This document shows, in pieces, positions 46,458 through 56,395 of a DNA stretch of 64,000 nt; position 1 is the first letter of the stretch, and the number at the start of each line of letters is the position of its first letter. The DNA is from Pseudidiomarina insulisalsae (GTDB taxonomy: Bacteria; Pseudomonadota; Gammaproteobacteria; Enterobacterales; Alteromonadaceae), in the NCBI RefSeq assembly GCF_003987065.1, contig NZ_PIPY01000005.1, positions 124,001 to 188,000 of the forward strand, read 5' to 3'. Made by a program: the position numbers and the translations under genes. The notes beneath the pieces were generated by a model. It did no database searches. It saw nothing but the letters and a program-made list of their open reading frames with translations, and had not been told where the DNA came from.

Positions 46458-48092
46458 ATGCGAATGACTACCTGGGTTGGCGCGGCTGCGCTGACAGCTT
46501 TATTAACCGCTTGTGGTGAGCAGACACCGCCAGCGCAGGCAGCAACCGTCTCGGCTGACGCACAAGCGCTACAGTCTCATCTTGAGTTTCTTGCCAGCGA
46601 CGCGCTGGAAGGACGTGATACCGGCAGTCGCGGTCATGAGATCGCAGCGCAGTACATTGCGGCGCGCTTCAAAGCGTTAGGGCTGGAGCCTGCGGGTGAT
46701 GATGGTACCTATTATCAGCGCATTACTTTTCGCCGCAGTACGCTAACAGAGGGCAGTGCCGCCATGTCGGTCGATACCGGCTCTGAAGTGGTGGAGCTGG
46801 AGTACGGTGATGAGTTTCTGACCGGGCCGAGCGCCTATACAACTACTTCGACGGTAACGGCACCGGTGGTATTTGTCGGTTACGGCCTGGTATCGGACGA
46901 GTTTGGTCTGAATGATTACGCCAACGTAGATGTGAACGGTAAGATCGTCATGATGGTCTCGGGCCGTCCTGAAGAGTTACCAAGTGAAGAGGGTGCCCAT
47001 TTAAACAGCAGTAAAACGAAGTTTGCTGCCGAGCGCGGTGCCGTCGGTATCATCACGCTGCACACGCCGATGCGCGAAGAAGTGCGACCGTTCAAAGTGA
47101 GCGCTATGTATCAGCGTGCGCCACGCATTACTTGGCTCAACCCTGAAGGTGAGCCGAACGTGACCTATAAAAACCTGCAAGGCTCGGCCTATGTCGACTA
47201 TCGTGCCGCCGCACCGTTGTTCGCCAATGCCGCCATCGGCATGGACGAGGTATTCGCCCAGCTTGAAAAAGGCGAGCAGCCCCAGCCATTTGAGCTCAAC
47301 ACTAAAGTGACCTTAAGCCGCGCTTCTGAGCATGAACAGATTACCAGCCCGAACGTTGCAGCAATTCTGCCAGGTAGCGATGCCGAACTGCAGCATGAGT
47401 ATGTGCTGTACACCGCGCATTCGGACCATATTGGTGTCACTCAGGATCTCAGCCAGGATGATCACATCAATAACGGTGCCATGGATAATGCCAGTGGTGT
47501 GAGCGTATTGTTAGAAACGGCACGGATGTTTGTCGAAGCTGCCGAGCGACCAAAGCGTTCGATTCTGTTTTTATCAGTAACAGCTGAAGAGCGTGGCCTG
47601 TTAGGGGCTGACTATTTCGCCCACTACCCAACAGTGCCGTTGCAGCAGATTGTTGCTAACGTGAACCTGGATATGCCGGTCTTACTCTACGATTTTGCCG
47701 ATGTGATTGCCTTTGGTTCCACCCATTCAACCCTGGGTAGTACGGTAGCCGAAGCGGCAGGTCAGTTTGATATCGCCCTGAGTGAAGACCCGATGCCGGA
47801 GCAGGCTATTTTTACCCGCTCTGATCATTATCCCTTTGTGAAAAAAGGTATTCCGGCGGTCTTTCTGATGACCGGTTTTACCGCCAAAGGTGAAGACGAA
47901 GACGGTGGTGAGATTTGGGGTAAGTTCTTTGCCGAGCATTATCATCGCCCCAGCGACCAGCCGAGCTTGCCGATTAATTACGAAGCTGGCGTGGTATTTA
48001 CCAATATTAACTATGAAATTGGTAAAACGATCGCCAATGATGACGAGCGTCCGCGCTGGTTACCGGATTCGTTCTTTGCTGACCTTGACTAA
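46458..48092 (+). CDS. M28-family zinc aminopeptidase lipoprotein
   Basis: Exported metallopeptidase of 544 residues with a lipoprotein signal (lipobox LLTAC). A PA-type insert (residues about 115-240) interrupts the M28 catalytic domain. The two-zinc ligands and catalytic Glu appear in order: HSDHIG, GAMDNASGV, TAEERGLLG, VNLDMP and RSDHYPF. The ATG at 46458 has GGA seven bases upstream, and longer starts would precede the lipoprotein signal. It is divergent from the zinc receptor. It probably trims peptides in the periplasm or at the surface. Confidence 0.9.
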   Translation: MRMTTWVGAAALTALLTACGEQTPPAQAATVSADAQALQSHLEFLASDALEGRDTGSRGHEIAAQYIAARFKALGLEPAGDDGTYYQRITFRRSTLTEGSAAMSVDTGSEVVELEYGDEFLTGPSAYTTTSTVTAPVVFVGYGLVSDEFGLNDYANVDVNGKIVMMVSGRPEELPSEEGAHLNSSKTKFAAERGAVGIITLHTPMREEVRPFKVSAMYQRAPRITWLNPEGEPNVTYKNLQGSAYVDYRAAAPLFANAAIGMDEVFAQLEKGEQPQPFELNTKVTLSRASEHEQITSPNVAAILPGSDAELQHEYVLYTAHSDHIGVTQDLSQDDHINNGAMDNASGVSVLLETARMFVEAAERPKRSILFLSVTAEERGLLGADYFAHYPTVPLQQIVANVNLDMPVLLYDFADVIAFGSTHSTLGSTVAEAAGQFDIALSEDPMPEQAIFTRSDHYPFVKKGIPAVFLMTGFTAKGEDEDGGEIWGKFFAEHYHRPSDQPSLPINYEAGVVFTNINYEIGKTIANDDERPRWLPDSFFADLD

Positions 48093-48095
48093 ACA

Positions 48096-48122
48096 AAAAC
48101 AGCGCCAAATGGCGCTGTTTTT
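48096..48122. terminator. Bidirectional intrinsic terminator
   Basis: An 8-bp stem CAGCGCCA (48100-48107) / TGGCGCTG (48110-48117) with a two-base loop is flanked by an A-run and a T-run, so it works for both the M28 gene and the convergent metalloprotease gene. Confidence 0.88.
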
Positions 48123-48146
48123 AGTTCTGCCGAAGCTCGCCGCAAT

Positions 48147-50498
48147 TTAAATCGGTGAGCCGGGCGGTAAGGCCGGAGCTGGCTGCAGTGGCCATGGTTG
48201 CTGGCGCTCCAGCAGGCCAGTAAGCGCTGCGACAATGAACTGCTGGTGCGCACTTTGTGGTTGCGCCTGCCAGCTTGCCAGCTGATCAGTTAAAAATGCG
48301 TAACTGGTAGCTTTTACCACGCCCGAGGCGGCATTCTGATAAAGCTTAACCGTAGCGGTCAGAGCTTCGAACGCAACCCGCTGTTCCAGGCTACTGGCCT
48401 GAGCTTTTTGTGCCGGGGTGATGGCGCTAGCGGCCATGGTGTCGAGCACCTTACGCACGTCCGGCACGTCATCTTGCAGGCGTTGTTGCTGCGCTAAACG
48501 CTCAAGCCGCTGGCTATTGAGCAATAACTCTAAGGTAAAGCGCGCGGCGCTGGCTGCCATAGTGTCCGGATCTGCGGTTACGCTGGTATAGCCCTCAAAG
48601 TTTTCCCGGGTGGCGCTACTGCCATAGGCAAATGGCAACAGTAATTTCTCGATTTCCGGCGGCAGTGCCAGCTGCCCAGGCGCTAACGTGTTCACCACTA
48701 ACTGCAGCGCGCGTTGCTGTTGCGCAGCATTGACCACGCGTTGCGCGGCGGGCGTGCCATCTTTAACGGCGTAATCGTAATGCACACCGGCAAGCATTTT
48801 AACCGCCGCTTCGGTCTGATAGCGGTGCAATAAGTAAACTGGGACCAGCAAGGTGCGCAAATCACTCACCGGTTCGCCGCCTGCCAGATTTGCCAGGCCA
48901 AACTGTTCCAGTGCGACGCGGCGTACCGCCAGAATGCGTTCCAGTTCCGTCACCGCGTCACTGCCGTTATCCCACAGGTGTGCATCGGGGTGCGCACCAC
49001 CTGCCGGACGCGCGTCCGGGTCGGAAATAAAGGTCAGACCTAATTCGCGGTTTTCACGCAAAATAGGTGCCAGGGGCTCATCACCATAGCCGTAACGCAC
49101 CACCTGCTTATCCCACAGGCCGATACCTTCGGCGTAAGCGCCTGCCAGGGTCAGGCCCTCGCCGTCAGTGGCGATGCTGATCAGTGGATGCGGATAGTCC
49201 ATGACCGAAGCGCGATCATGGCTGCTGGCAGCGAAATTATGGGCGATACCCAGCGTATGGCCGACTTCATGGGCCGAGAGCTGGCGGATGCGTGCCAGAG
49301 CCATAGCTTCAATATCTTGCTCCAGCTGTTGCTGCTGTTCGGCTGACAGATCAGCAGCATACGGAGCAATCAGGCCCTGAGCGATGAGCATGTCCTGACG
49401 GACGCGCAGTGAACCAAGGGTGACGTGGCCTTTCAGGATTTCACCGGTGCGCGGGTCAATAACTGAAGAGCCATAAGACCAGCCGCGGGTGGCGCGATGA
49501 ACCCACTGAATCACGTTGTAGCGGATATCCATGGGATCCGCGTCTTCGGGCAGTACCTCAACTTTGAAGCCGTTCGGATGGCCGGCAGCGGCAAATGCCT
49601 GTTGCCACCAGCGCGCGCCCTCCAGCAGCGCACTGCGGACCGGCTCGGGAACGCCCGGGTCAAGATAATAGGTTAAGGTGTCACCTTGTTGCAGACGGTG
49701 CCGTGGAATGTATTTGACTGCCATTGACTCGCCAAGGGGCGCGGCATAGTCGCGATACTCCTGCGCCCAGAAGCCGCTTTGCGGATGAAACTTGCGCGGT
49801 TCATAACCGTCGTCAGGTAACCGAATAAACGAGTGGTGCAAATGCAACGTCAGGTGATCAGCATCGGCTGCCACCTGCCGAACATAACGCCCCTTGGCCT
49901 GACCACTGAAGGTCACCTTGGCTTCCAGTTCGGTGTTGTCCGCAAAAGCTTTACTACGCTTGGGATATACCACACTGCGATCGGTGGCGACCTGGTAACT
50001 GCCTTGCTCAGTCTGTTGTAAGCGCTTGCTTACCCCGTGGGTATCGCTAAGCAGGTAAGGGGTGTAGTCAATCAGCACATAGTTGTCATTGGCCGCGACC
50101 GTGGTAAACGCCGCCAGTACCGAATCAGCGAAAGCTTCATCAATGCTGGCGCGCTCGGCCTGATTGGCGGAGTCAGCGCGATAAAAAGTGTTGTGGTGGA
50201 GCAGGAGCGCCTTATCGCCTTCCAGGTAAAAGCTGGCGATACGGGTGCTGCCTAGCTGGCCGCGGTCCAGTCCAATATCGTTGGAGCCAAGCCCCCAGGG
50301 TAGGCTGGTCTGAAAGATGAAGCGCTGTTCATCGCGCGGCACTTGCAGGTAAAACTTGCCGGCTGAGCGGTCATGGTAGAAAGTAAAGAAGCCGTTGTGC
50401 GGCTCCATCTGCGCGGTATAATCGGCAATGGAAGTGCTGGCACTGGCGCCGAAGCAGACCAGCAGCCAGAGCAGGGTAGCCAACATGATTTTTTTCAT
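48147..50498 (-). CDS. Exported zinc-dependent metalloprotease (DUF5117/DUF4953 type)
   Basis: A 783-residue secreted or periplasmic protease. A signal peptide (MKKIMLATLLWLLVCFGASA) is followed by a DUF5117-like N-terminal domain and a metzincin-like catalytic segment with HEVGHTLGIAHNF (HExxHxxGxxH: three His ligands and a catalytic Glu), then a DUF4953-like C-terminal domain (VRYGYGDEPLAP and onward). The full zinc motif suggests activity. The substrate is unknown. Divergent from the HIT gene, with 38 bases between starts. Confidence 0.88.
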   Translation of the reverse strand: MKKIMLATLLWLLVCFGASASTSIADYTAQMEPHNGFFTFYHDRSAGKFYLQVPRDEQRFIFQTSLPWGLGSNDIGLDRGQLGSTRIASFYLEGDKALLLHHNTFYRADSANQAERASIDEAFADSVLAAFTTVAANDNYVLIDYTPYLLSDTHGVSKRLQQTEQGSYQVATDRSVVYPKRSKAFADNTELEAKVTFSGQAKGRYVRQVAADADHLTLHLHHSFIRLPDDGYEPRKFHPQSGFWAQEYRDYAAPLGESMAVKYIPRHRLQQGDTLTYYLDPGVPEPVRSALLEGARWWQQAFAAAGHPNGFKVEVLPEDADPMDIRYNVIQWVHRATRGWSYGSSVIDPRTGEILKGHVTLGSLRVRQDMLIAQGLIAPYAADLSAEQQQQLEQDIEAMALARIRQLSAHEVGHTLGIAHNFAASSHDRASVMDYPHPLISIATDGEGLTLAGAYAEGIGLWDKQVVRYGYGDEPLAPILRENRELGLTFISDPDARPAGGAHPDAHLWDNGSDAVTELERILAVRRVALEQFGLANLAGGEPVSDLRTLLVPVYLLHRYQTEAAVKMLAGVHYDYAVKDGTPAAQRVVNAAQQQRALQLVVNTLAPGQLALPPEIEKLLLPFAYGSSATRENFEGYTSVTADPDTMAASAARFTLELLLNSQRLERLAQQQRLQDDVPDVRKVLDTMAASAITPAQKAQASSLEQRVAFEALTATVKLYQNAASGVVKATSYAFLTDQLASWQAQPQSAHQQFIVAALTGLLERQQPWPLQPAPALPPGSPI

Positions 50499-50536
50499 GG
50501 GGGAGTCCTTTAAACACAGACAACAATGAGTTATCC

Positions 50537-50974
50537 ATGCGTTATAACAAACCTGCGGACGAAAGTAACCTCTTCACTTTAGATCAGCGGCTAGCGGGCG
50601 ATACTTTGCGGTTAGGGACGTTGTCGCTGTGCGAGGTGCTACGCTTTGATGACCGTCGCTATGACTGGTTAATAGTAGTGCCCCGCGTTGCCGGCGCAGT
50701 TGAGTTTCTTGATCTTGACGCGGCGCAGCAGGTGCAACTGGCGAGAGAAATTCAGCAAGTAAGCCAAGCGTTAAAAAATTGGCGTCCGGCGGCGAAACTT
50801 AATGTGGCTGCTCTGGGCAATGTCGTGGCGCAGTTACATGTGCACCTGGTGTTACGTGACGAGGGCGACGCGGCCTGGCCGGGACCGGTTTGGGGCCATT
50901 CGCCGGCGCAGCGTTTCGCTGGCGCCGAGGCGGCGGAGCAATGTCATATCTGGCAACAACGCCTGAACTTATAA
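50537..50974 (+). CDS. HIT-family protein
   Basis: A 145-residue nucleotide hydrolase or transferase of the histidine-triad family. The motif is QLHVHLVLRDEGD, with Gln in place of the first His but the central and nucleophilic His kept, a variant seen in some branches. An N-terminal LFTLDQRLAGDT and CEVLRFDDRRYDWLIVVPR match HIT proteins from related gammaproteobacteria. The gene stands alone between divergent and convergent neighbours. Confidence 0.87.
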   Translation: MRYNKPADESNLFTLDQRLAGDTLRLGTLSLCEVLRFDDRRYDWLIVVPRVAGAVEFLDLDAAQQVQLAREIQQVSQALKNWRPAAKLNVAALGNVVAQLHVHLVLRDEGDAAWPGPVWGHSPAQRFAGAEAAEQCHIWQQRLNL

Positions 50975-50992
50975 GCGGTGATCACGCTGTGG

Positions 50993-51535
50993 TTAGCTGA
51001 GTACGTCGGCCAGTTCGAGCTGTAACTGAGCAACCCACTGCTTGATGCGCTCGTCACTGAATTCGTATTGGGTGTCTTCGTCAAGCGCCAGGCCAACAAA
51101 GAACTCGCCGTCAGGAGTCAGGGCTTTCGAGGCTGCGAATTCGTAGCCCTGATTTGGCCAGAAACCGATGCGAATGGTGCGACAGGCTGCCAGTTCATCA
51201 TGCAGCATACCTAAGGCGTCCTGAAACCAGTCGGTATAGCCAACCTGGTCGCCCATGCCAAACAGGGCTACTACCTTGCCTTCCAGTTGCAACTGGCCAA
51301 TTTCGTCCCAGTGACTTTCCCAGTCCTCCTGGATCTCGCCAAAGTCCCAGGTCGACAAACCAAAGATCAGCACCTCAAACTTTTCTGCTTCACTAAGTGG
51401 CACATCCTTAATGTTGAACAGCTCGACCTGTCCCTCGGGGAACTGCTGCTGGATTTTTTCTGCCGCAATTTCGGTAAAGCAGGTAGTTGAGCCGTAAAAC
51501 AAACCAATTTTCGGGTGTGCGCTGGATGTTGCCAT
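50993..51535 (-). CDS. fldB: Flavodoxin FldB
   Basis: FMN-binding electron carrier, 180 residues, of the long-chain type. The FMN phosphate loop is YGSTTCFTE; the tail is FVGLALDEDTQYEFSDERIKQWV. STWDFGEIQEDWESHWDEI and GMGDQVGYTDWFQDALGMLHDEL match E. coli FldB rather than FldA. It probably supports reductive biosynthetic or repair enzymes. A monocistronic gene, divergent from yfcL. Confidence 0.95.
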   Translation of the reverse strand: MATSSAHPKIGLFYGSTTCFTEIAAEKIQQQFPEGQVELFNIKDVPLSEAEKFEVLIFGLSTWDFGEIQEDWESHWDEIGQLQLEGKVVALFGMGDQVGYTDWFQDALGMLHDELAACRTIRIGFWPNQGYEFAASKALTPDGEFFVGLALDEDTQYEFSDERIKQWVAQLQLELADVLS

Positions 51536-51653
51536 GAACCGACCTTTTATCTTTGCCGTGAACTTGTAGGTATCAATGAAAGTGACTGACAGTGTATCAG
51601 AAAGGCGGCAGTTTGTGGTATCCTGCGCGCTCGTTTTATGCAGGAGAAGTGAC

Positions 51654-51932
51654 GTGGCAGAGCAAAGTTTTTCGCAATTTATCCAACGGCTTGAGCTGGT
51701 GTTTGATGACGCTGTCGTGAATGGCGACGACGATGAGCTGTTTGCGAGTGGTTATTTACGCGGACACTTTGATCTGGTGGTCGCGCAACTGGAATTACAA
51801 CAGCAGCATGATCCTGCCGCTGTCTTACCGGGCGTGCGCGAAGCTGTGGATGAGACCCGCCACGAGCTGAGTCCTGCAGACCAGCAACATATTGCCAATA
51901 TGATCGCGCGGCTTGAAGCGGCCGCTGTTTAA
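51654..51932 (+). CDS. yfcL: YfcL family protein
   Basis: A 92-residue cytosolic protein of unknown function, all helical. The central stretch DDELFASGYLRGHFDLVVAQLE is highly similar to E. coli YfcL, and LSPADQQHIANM fits its C-terminal part. The start is a GTG at 51654 with AGGAG at 51642-51646; the frame is open upstream but without a better start. In E. coli yfcL is also next to mnmC and fabB, so context agrees. Its stop overlaps the convergent mnmC stop by 4 bases. Confidence 0.85.
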   Translation: MAEQSFSQFIQRLELVFDDAVVNGDDDELFASGYLRGHFDLVVAQLELQQQHDPAAVLPGVREAVDETRHELSPADQQHIANMIARLEAAAV

Positions 51933-53773
51933 CCAGTAACCAGACGCTGTGGCTGTAGTCGTTGCCACAGCTCTGCAGCAAGCGGCATCGGCTGGCCGCG
52001 CATGGCCGCAACCAGACAGTTGGCAGCCAGCGGCGCGGCAGTAAAGCCGCGTGAGCCGAGCCCGCCAATAACCCATAATCCTGGCTCTAACTGCCCCACC
52101 ATTGGCAGATGGTCGCGCGTGGTATTGCGTATCGCTGCCCGATCACTGACCGGCTCTAATTCCTGCGGCCACTGGGCGGGCGCCAGGTTGTCACAAAGGT
52201 TGGCCAGATTTTCCTGCTGATCGGTGTCGCGCAGATTTAATTCTTCGCTGCCGCGATCGTAGGTTGCTCCGACACAATGCAAGCCGTTATCCACCGGGGT
52301 GAAATAGCCTTTGTAACAAATCACCATAGGACACTTGGCGCTGGTTGCAGTAGCTTCTACTTGCGTAACTTGCCCGCGTACATTCTGCAGTTGCACGCCA
52401 AAGGGCGCGAGTAACTGGGTTAATGCGGCACCGCAGGCCAGCACAACGCGCTGACTGGTCCGTGTTGTACCATCAGCGAACGCCAGCTGCCAGGCCTCTG
52501 CTGCGCGGCTAATGCTACGCAATGGCGACTGCTCGCGAACAGTAATTTCACTCAGCAGCTGTTCGACCACAGCGGCGGGGCGTAACCAGCCACCCGCGGG
52601 GTAGTGTAACGCAGGGTAGGGCGGTAATGCTGGCCACAATTGCTGCGTTTGCTCAGCAGTGAGTGCCTGCACCGTGGCTGTGGCGTAACCAGGTCCGCCT
52701 GCACTGTGCGGCAAGCTGAGTTTGTGATAGCGCTGCTCACGTGCGGCGTTAAAGGCCAGTTGTACGACACCGGTCTGAAACCAGTTTCGCGGACACTGGT
52801 GCGCGTAAAAGCGGGTCGCGTAGCCAAACGCTTGGGTAAAAAACGCGGCCAGAGGGCTGCGCTCAGCATGCAGTAACGGATAAACAGCGCCTTGTGGATT
52901 GCCTGAAGCACCATCGGCAACGCCGGTGCTTAGCACTTCAACATCAAAGCCTGCCCGTTGTAGTTCAAAGGCAGTGCAGGCGGCGGCAATACCAGCGCCG
53001 ACGACCGTGACAGTTTGCCGGCTACCCGCTGACGCCTCAGCCATTGTGGTTGCTACAGCGCTGCCCAGCTGACCGCGCAGCATTTCACGCTTGCGACCAA
53101 AACCTTTGACTTTCCCGACGTCAAAACCGGCTTGTTGCAAACCGCGCCGGACAAAGCCTGCTGCGGTAAAGGTGGCAAAGCTACAATCCGCCCGCCCGCT
53201 GCGCGCCATTGCGTCAAACAGCGACTGCTGCCACATCGACGGGTTTTTATCTGGCGCAAAGCCATCCAGGAACCAGGCGTCGACACAGGCTGTGGCTCCC
53301 GGCAGCCAGGCTGGCACTTGCTCATGAATATCGCCCAGCCATAAATCGAGCACAATGCGGCCGTTGGCAAAGTAACGGCGGTGGCAGCCAGGTTCAGCCG
53401 CCGGATAGGCCTCGATGAAAGCTGCCGCCTGTTCGGCGAGTTGCGGAAATGCTTCTAACGCGCGCGCTAAGTCAGAGCGCTGCAGCGGGTACTTTTCAAA
53501 CGAAATGAAATGCAGGGTCAGGTCTTGCGGCGCATGCTGCAAGAACAGTTGCCAGGCGGCCAGAAAATTCAGTCCGGTACCAAAGCCGCTTTCGGCGATG
53601 ACGAAGCTTTCGTGCACATGAGTTTGCCAGCGGCGCGGGAGACCATTATGCTGAAGGAAGACATAGTGGCTTTCGGCAAGACCATCTTCGTTGGTAAAAT
53701 AAATATCGTCGAAGGCGGTTGCGACAGGCAATCCGAATTCATTGAAATGAACTTGCGCGTGGGTAGAGTCGGT
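51929..53773 (-). CDS. mnmC: Bifunctional tRNA mnm5s2U biosynthesis protein MnmC
   Basis: Carries out the last two steps of mnm5s2U34 formation in tRNA. The N-terminal half is a SAM-dependent methyltransferase (ESGFGTGLNFL and DAWFLDGFAPDKNPSMW); the C-terminal half is an FAD-dependent oxidase (VVGAGIAAACTAFELQRAG and VIGGLGSRGFTAAPL). Length is about 614 residues. The start is uncertain: a GTG at 53773 with GGAT just upstream is preferred over a GTG at 53797. The gene order yfcL-mnmC-fabB follows E. coli. Confidence 0.95.
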   Translation of the reverse strand, partial: TDSTHAQVHFNEFGLPVATAFDDIYFTNEDGLAESHYVFLQHNGLPRRWQTHVHESFVIAESGFGTGLNFLAAWQLFLQHAPQDLTLHFISFEKYPLQRSDLARALEAFPQLAEQAAAFIEAYPAAEPGCHRRYFANGRIVLDLWLGDIHEQVPAWLPGATACVDAWFLDGFAPDKNPSMWQQSLFDAMARSGRADCSFATFTAAGFVRRGLQQAGFDVGKVKGFGRKREMLRGQLGSAVATTMAEASAGSRQTVTVVGAGIAAACTAFELQRAGFDVEVLSTGVADGASGNPQGAVYPLLHAERSPLAAFFTQAFGYATRFYAHQCPRNWFQTGVVQLAFNAAREQRYHKLSLPHSAGGPGYATATVQALTAEQTQQLWPALPPYPALHYPAGGWLRPAAVVEQLLSEITVREQSPLRSISRAAEAWQLAFADGTTRTSQRVVLACGAALTQLLAPFGVQLQNVRGQVTQVEATATSAKCPMVICYKGYFTPVDNGLHCVGATYDRGSEELNLRDTDQQENLANLCDNLAPAQWPQELEPVSDRAAIRNTTRDHLPMVGQLEPGLWVIGGLGSRGFTAAPLAANCLVAAMRGQPMPLAAELWQRLQPQRLVTG

Positions 53774-53909
53774 CACGAAACATCCGTAAACTTGCACATG
53801 GAAACTGTGCCATAGTGTAACAATAATTACTTAAAATTGCGGAGAGCAGACCACTTTTTTCTTCAACTAAGCTACCATACACGGGCGCTCAGCAAGACAG
53901 GAAACCAGA

Positions 53910-55124
53910 ATGAGAAGAGCAGTGATAACCGGAATCGGCATTGTGTCGAGTATCGGCGTGAACCAACAGGAAGTACTTGAATCGCTAAAACAAGGCCGTT
54001 CAGGTATTGAATTTTCTCAAGAATTTGCCGACAAGGGCTTACGGTGTCAGGTATGGGGGCCGGTACGCGCCAACCCAGCTGACCATATTGATCGCAAAGC
54101 GTTGCGCTTTATGGGCGACTCCGCTGCCTATGCCTATATGGCAATGGCTCAGGCAATTGAAGATGCTGGCCTCAGTGAAGAACAAGTATCAAACCCGCGT
54201 ACCGGCCTGGTCGTCGGGTCAGGTGGTGCTTCTGGTGAGCATCAGGTGGCCGCTGCCGATACCCTGCGCGAAAAGGGCGTAAAACGTGTTGGGCCTTACA
54301 TGGTTCCGCGCTGCATGGCGTCAACGACGTCTGCATGTTTGGCGACGCCGTTTAAAATTAAGGGTGTGAATTACTCTATCAGCTCAGCCTGTGCAACGTC
54401 TGCGCACTGTATCGGTCATGCGCTTGAACTGATTCAGTTCGGTAAACAAGATCGCGTTTTTGCCGGCGGTGGTGAAGAGCTGCACTGGACCCTGGGAATG
54501 GAATTCGATGCCATGGGCGCATTGAGCACGAAGTACAATGACACCCCGGAAAAAGCATCACGTACCTATGATGCCGATCGTGATGGTTTCGTTCCTGCAG
54601 GCGGTGGCGGTATTGTCGTCATTGAAGAGCTGGAAACAGCCCTGGCCCGTGGCGCCACCATTTACGGTGAGATTGTCGGTTATGGTGCCACTTCGGATGG
54701 TTACGACATGGTTGCTCCTTCAGGTGAGGGTGCGGTACGTTGTATGCAGATGGCCATGGCGACCGTCGACACGCCGATTGACTACCTGAATACCCATGGT
54801 ACCAGCACGCCGGTCGGCGACACCAAAGAACTGGAAGCGATTCGCGAAGTGTTCCCTGAGCAGACGCCGATGATCAGCGCTACCAAAGCAATGACCGGAC
54901 ACGCCTTAGGTGCAGCGGGTGTGCATGAAGCAATTTTCTCACTGCTTATGCTGAAGCATGGCTTCGTAGCGCCGTCGATCAACGTGGACAACCTTGACCC
55001 TGCCGCCGAAGGTATGAATATTGTCACTGAAATGAAACCATCGGAGCTGACCACCGTCATGTCCAATAGTTTTGGTTTCGGCGGCACCAACGCAACTCTG
55101 GTGATGCGCAAATATCAAGACTAA
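53910..55124 (+). CDS. fabB: 3-oxoacyl-ACP synthase I
   Basis: KAS I condensing enzyme of fatty-acid elongation, needed for unsaturated fatty acids. The 404-residue protein has the Cys-His-His triad: C161 in [20 protein letters not shown] and [12 protein letters not shown], and the [13 protein letters not shown] end block. The ATG at 53910 begins [14 protein letters not shown]. Together with fabV and accD it makes the window rich in fatty-acid genes. No clear FabR or FadR site was found upstream. Confidence 0.97.
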   Translation: MRRAVITGIGIVSSIGVNQQEVLESLKQGRSGIEFSQEFADKGLRCQVWGPVRANPADHIDRKALRFMGDSAAYAYMAMAQAIEDAGLSEEQVSNPRTGLVVGSGGASGEHQVAAADTLREKGVKRVGPYMVPRCMASTTSACLATPFKIKGVNYSISSACATSAHCIGHALELIQFGKQDRVFAGGGEELHWTLGMEFDAMGALSTKYNDTPEKASRTYDADRDGFVPAGGGGIVVIEELETALARGATIYGEIVGYGATSDGYDMVAPSGEGAVRCMQMAMATVDTPIDYLNTHGTSTPVGDTKELEAIREVFPEQTPMISATKAMTGHALGAAGVHEAIFSLLMLKHGFVAPSINVDNLDPAAEGMNIVTEMKPSELTTVMSNSFGFGGTNATLVMRKYQD

Positions 55125-55150
55125 ATGTCAGGCGTTTACATGAGTTACTA

Positions 55151-55178
55151 AAAAAGGTGCGCTACGGCGCACCTTTTT
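55151..55178 (+). terminator. Intrinsic terminator after fabB
   Basis: GGTGCGC (55156-55162) and GCGCACC (55167-55173) form a 7-bp GC-rich stem extended by A-T pairs, with a TACG loop and TTTTT after it. Confidence 0.93.
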
Positions 55179-55220
55179 GTATGCTGGCACTACTTAAACT
55201 TCAAGAAATCAAAGGGTTCT

Positions 55221-56387
55221 ATGCTGCTGCTTGCCGATGCCAACCTGCCCGCTTTTGATCGTCTGGTGGCGGCCATCGCCAGCCAGAGTCAGCATTCCAT
55301 TGAACTGGCCCGTTATGAGGGGCGTCAACCCGATGCTGGCGTACTGGCGCAGGCGGATGCCTTATTTATCCGCTCGGTAACGACCGTGGACGCCGACTTA
55401 CTGACCAAAGCGCCGCGATTAAATTGGCTGGGTACAGCGACGATCGGTACCGATCATGTCGATCTGACAGCGTTAGCTGAAGCAGGCATACGTTTTCACA
55501 GCACCCCCGGGGTGAACGCCAATGCGGTTGGTGATTACGTCGCGAGCGCTGTAGCGGCAATCAGTCTGCAACAGGGCGCGCTGCCAGCCGGCGAGGTAGC
55601 CATTGTCGGTGCCGGCAATACCGGGCGCGCTGCAGGGCAACGCTTGCAGGGGCTAGGCTTAAAGGTGCATTACTATGATCCACCGCTGGCTGCCGCCGGA
55701 CAGAAAGGTGTTCATAGTGACTGGCAACGGGTTTTAGCGTCAGCGGTGATCAGTTGCCATGTACCGCTGAGCCATGCTGGCGAGTATGCCACCTGGCATT
55801 TATTTGATGCAGCTGCACTGCAACAAATTTCGCCGCAAACACTGCTGATTAACGCTAGTCGCGGTCCTGTTGTGGCGGAGCAGGCATTAATTGCGAGGCT
55901 GCAACAGTATCCCCAATGGCCGGTAGTGCTGGATGTGTGGGAGCACGAGCCACAGTTGCAAGCTGCCCTGGTAGAGCGTGTGCAGTTGGCGACACCGCAT
56001 ATTGCCGGTCATAGTTTTGCCGGTAAGCTTGGTGGTAGCTGGCAGCTGTTACAAAAATGGTTGACGGATCAGCGACTGGCACTACAATTGCCTGACTTTT
56101 CAGAGCTGTTTGCAGGCTTCGGGGCTGGTCAGCCACGTCAGCTAAGCGCAAAGCAAGCGCCGGACTGGCAGCAGTTGGCCCGCTGGATTTTAGCCGGATA
56201 TGATATCCGCAACGATGATCAGGCCTTGCGCGCGCAACCGCTGACCGCTGCGGCCTTTGACAGTTTGCGGCGCAACTACGCTGTGCGCGCTGAGTTAAGT
56301 CAGCTACACTTGCAGACAGGCCCCTGGGCGCACAGTCGGGAATGGTCCCGCCGCCTGGCACAATTAACTTTTCAGATAACGGAGTAG
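55221..56387 (+). CDS. pdxB: Erythronate-4-phosphate dehydrogenase
   Basis: NAD-dependent enzyme of pyridoxal 5'-phosphate synthesis (DXP-dependent route). The 388-residue protein has the D-2-hydroxyacid dehydrogenase fold: TATIGTDHVD, GVNANAVGDYV, the Rossmann motif IVGAGNTGRAAGQRL, NASRGPVV and the catalytic HIAGHSFAGK. A C-terminal PdxB dimerisation domain follows. The asd gene starts nine bases after the stop, and this pair corresponds to pdxB-usg in E. coli. Confidence 0.95.
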   Translation: MLLLADANLPAFDRLVAAIASQSQHSIELARYEGRQPDAGVLAQADALFIRSVTTVDADLLTKAPRLNWLGTATIGTDHVDLTALAEAGIRFHSTPGVNANAVGDYVASAVAAISLQQGALPAGEVAIVGAGNTGRAAGQRLQGLGLKVHYYDPPLAAAGQKGVHSDWQRVLASAVISCHVPLSHAGEYATWHLFDAAALQQISPQTLLINASRGPVVAEQALIARLQQYPQWPVVLDVWEHEPQLQAALVERVQLATPHIAGHSFAGKLGGSWQLLQKWLTDQRLALQLPDFSELFAGFGAGQPRQLSAKQAPDWQQLARWILAGYDIRNDDQALRAQPLTAAAFDSLRRNYAVRAELSQLHLQTGPWAHSREWSRRLAQLTFQITE

Positions 56388-56395
56388 GTGAAAAC

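Noticed and set aside
53838-53860. FadR half-site (GCAGACCACTT) upstream of fabB
   Set aside because: Only the right half resembles the consensus (about 9 of 16 overall), within chance expectation.
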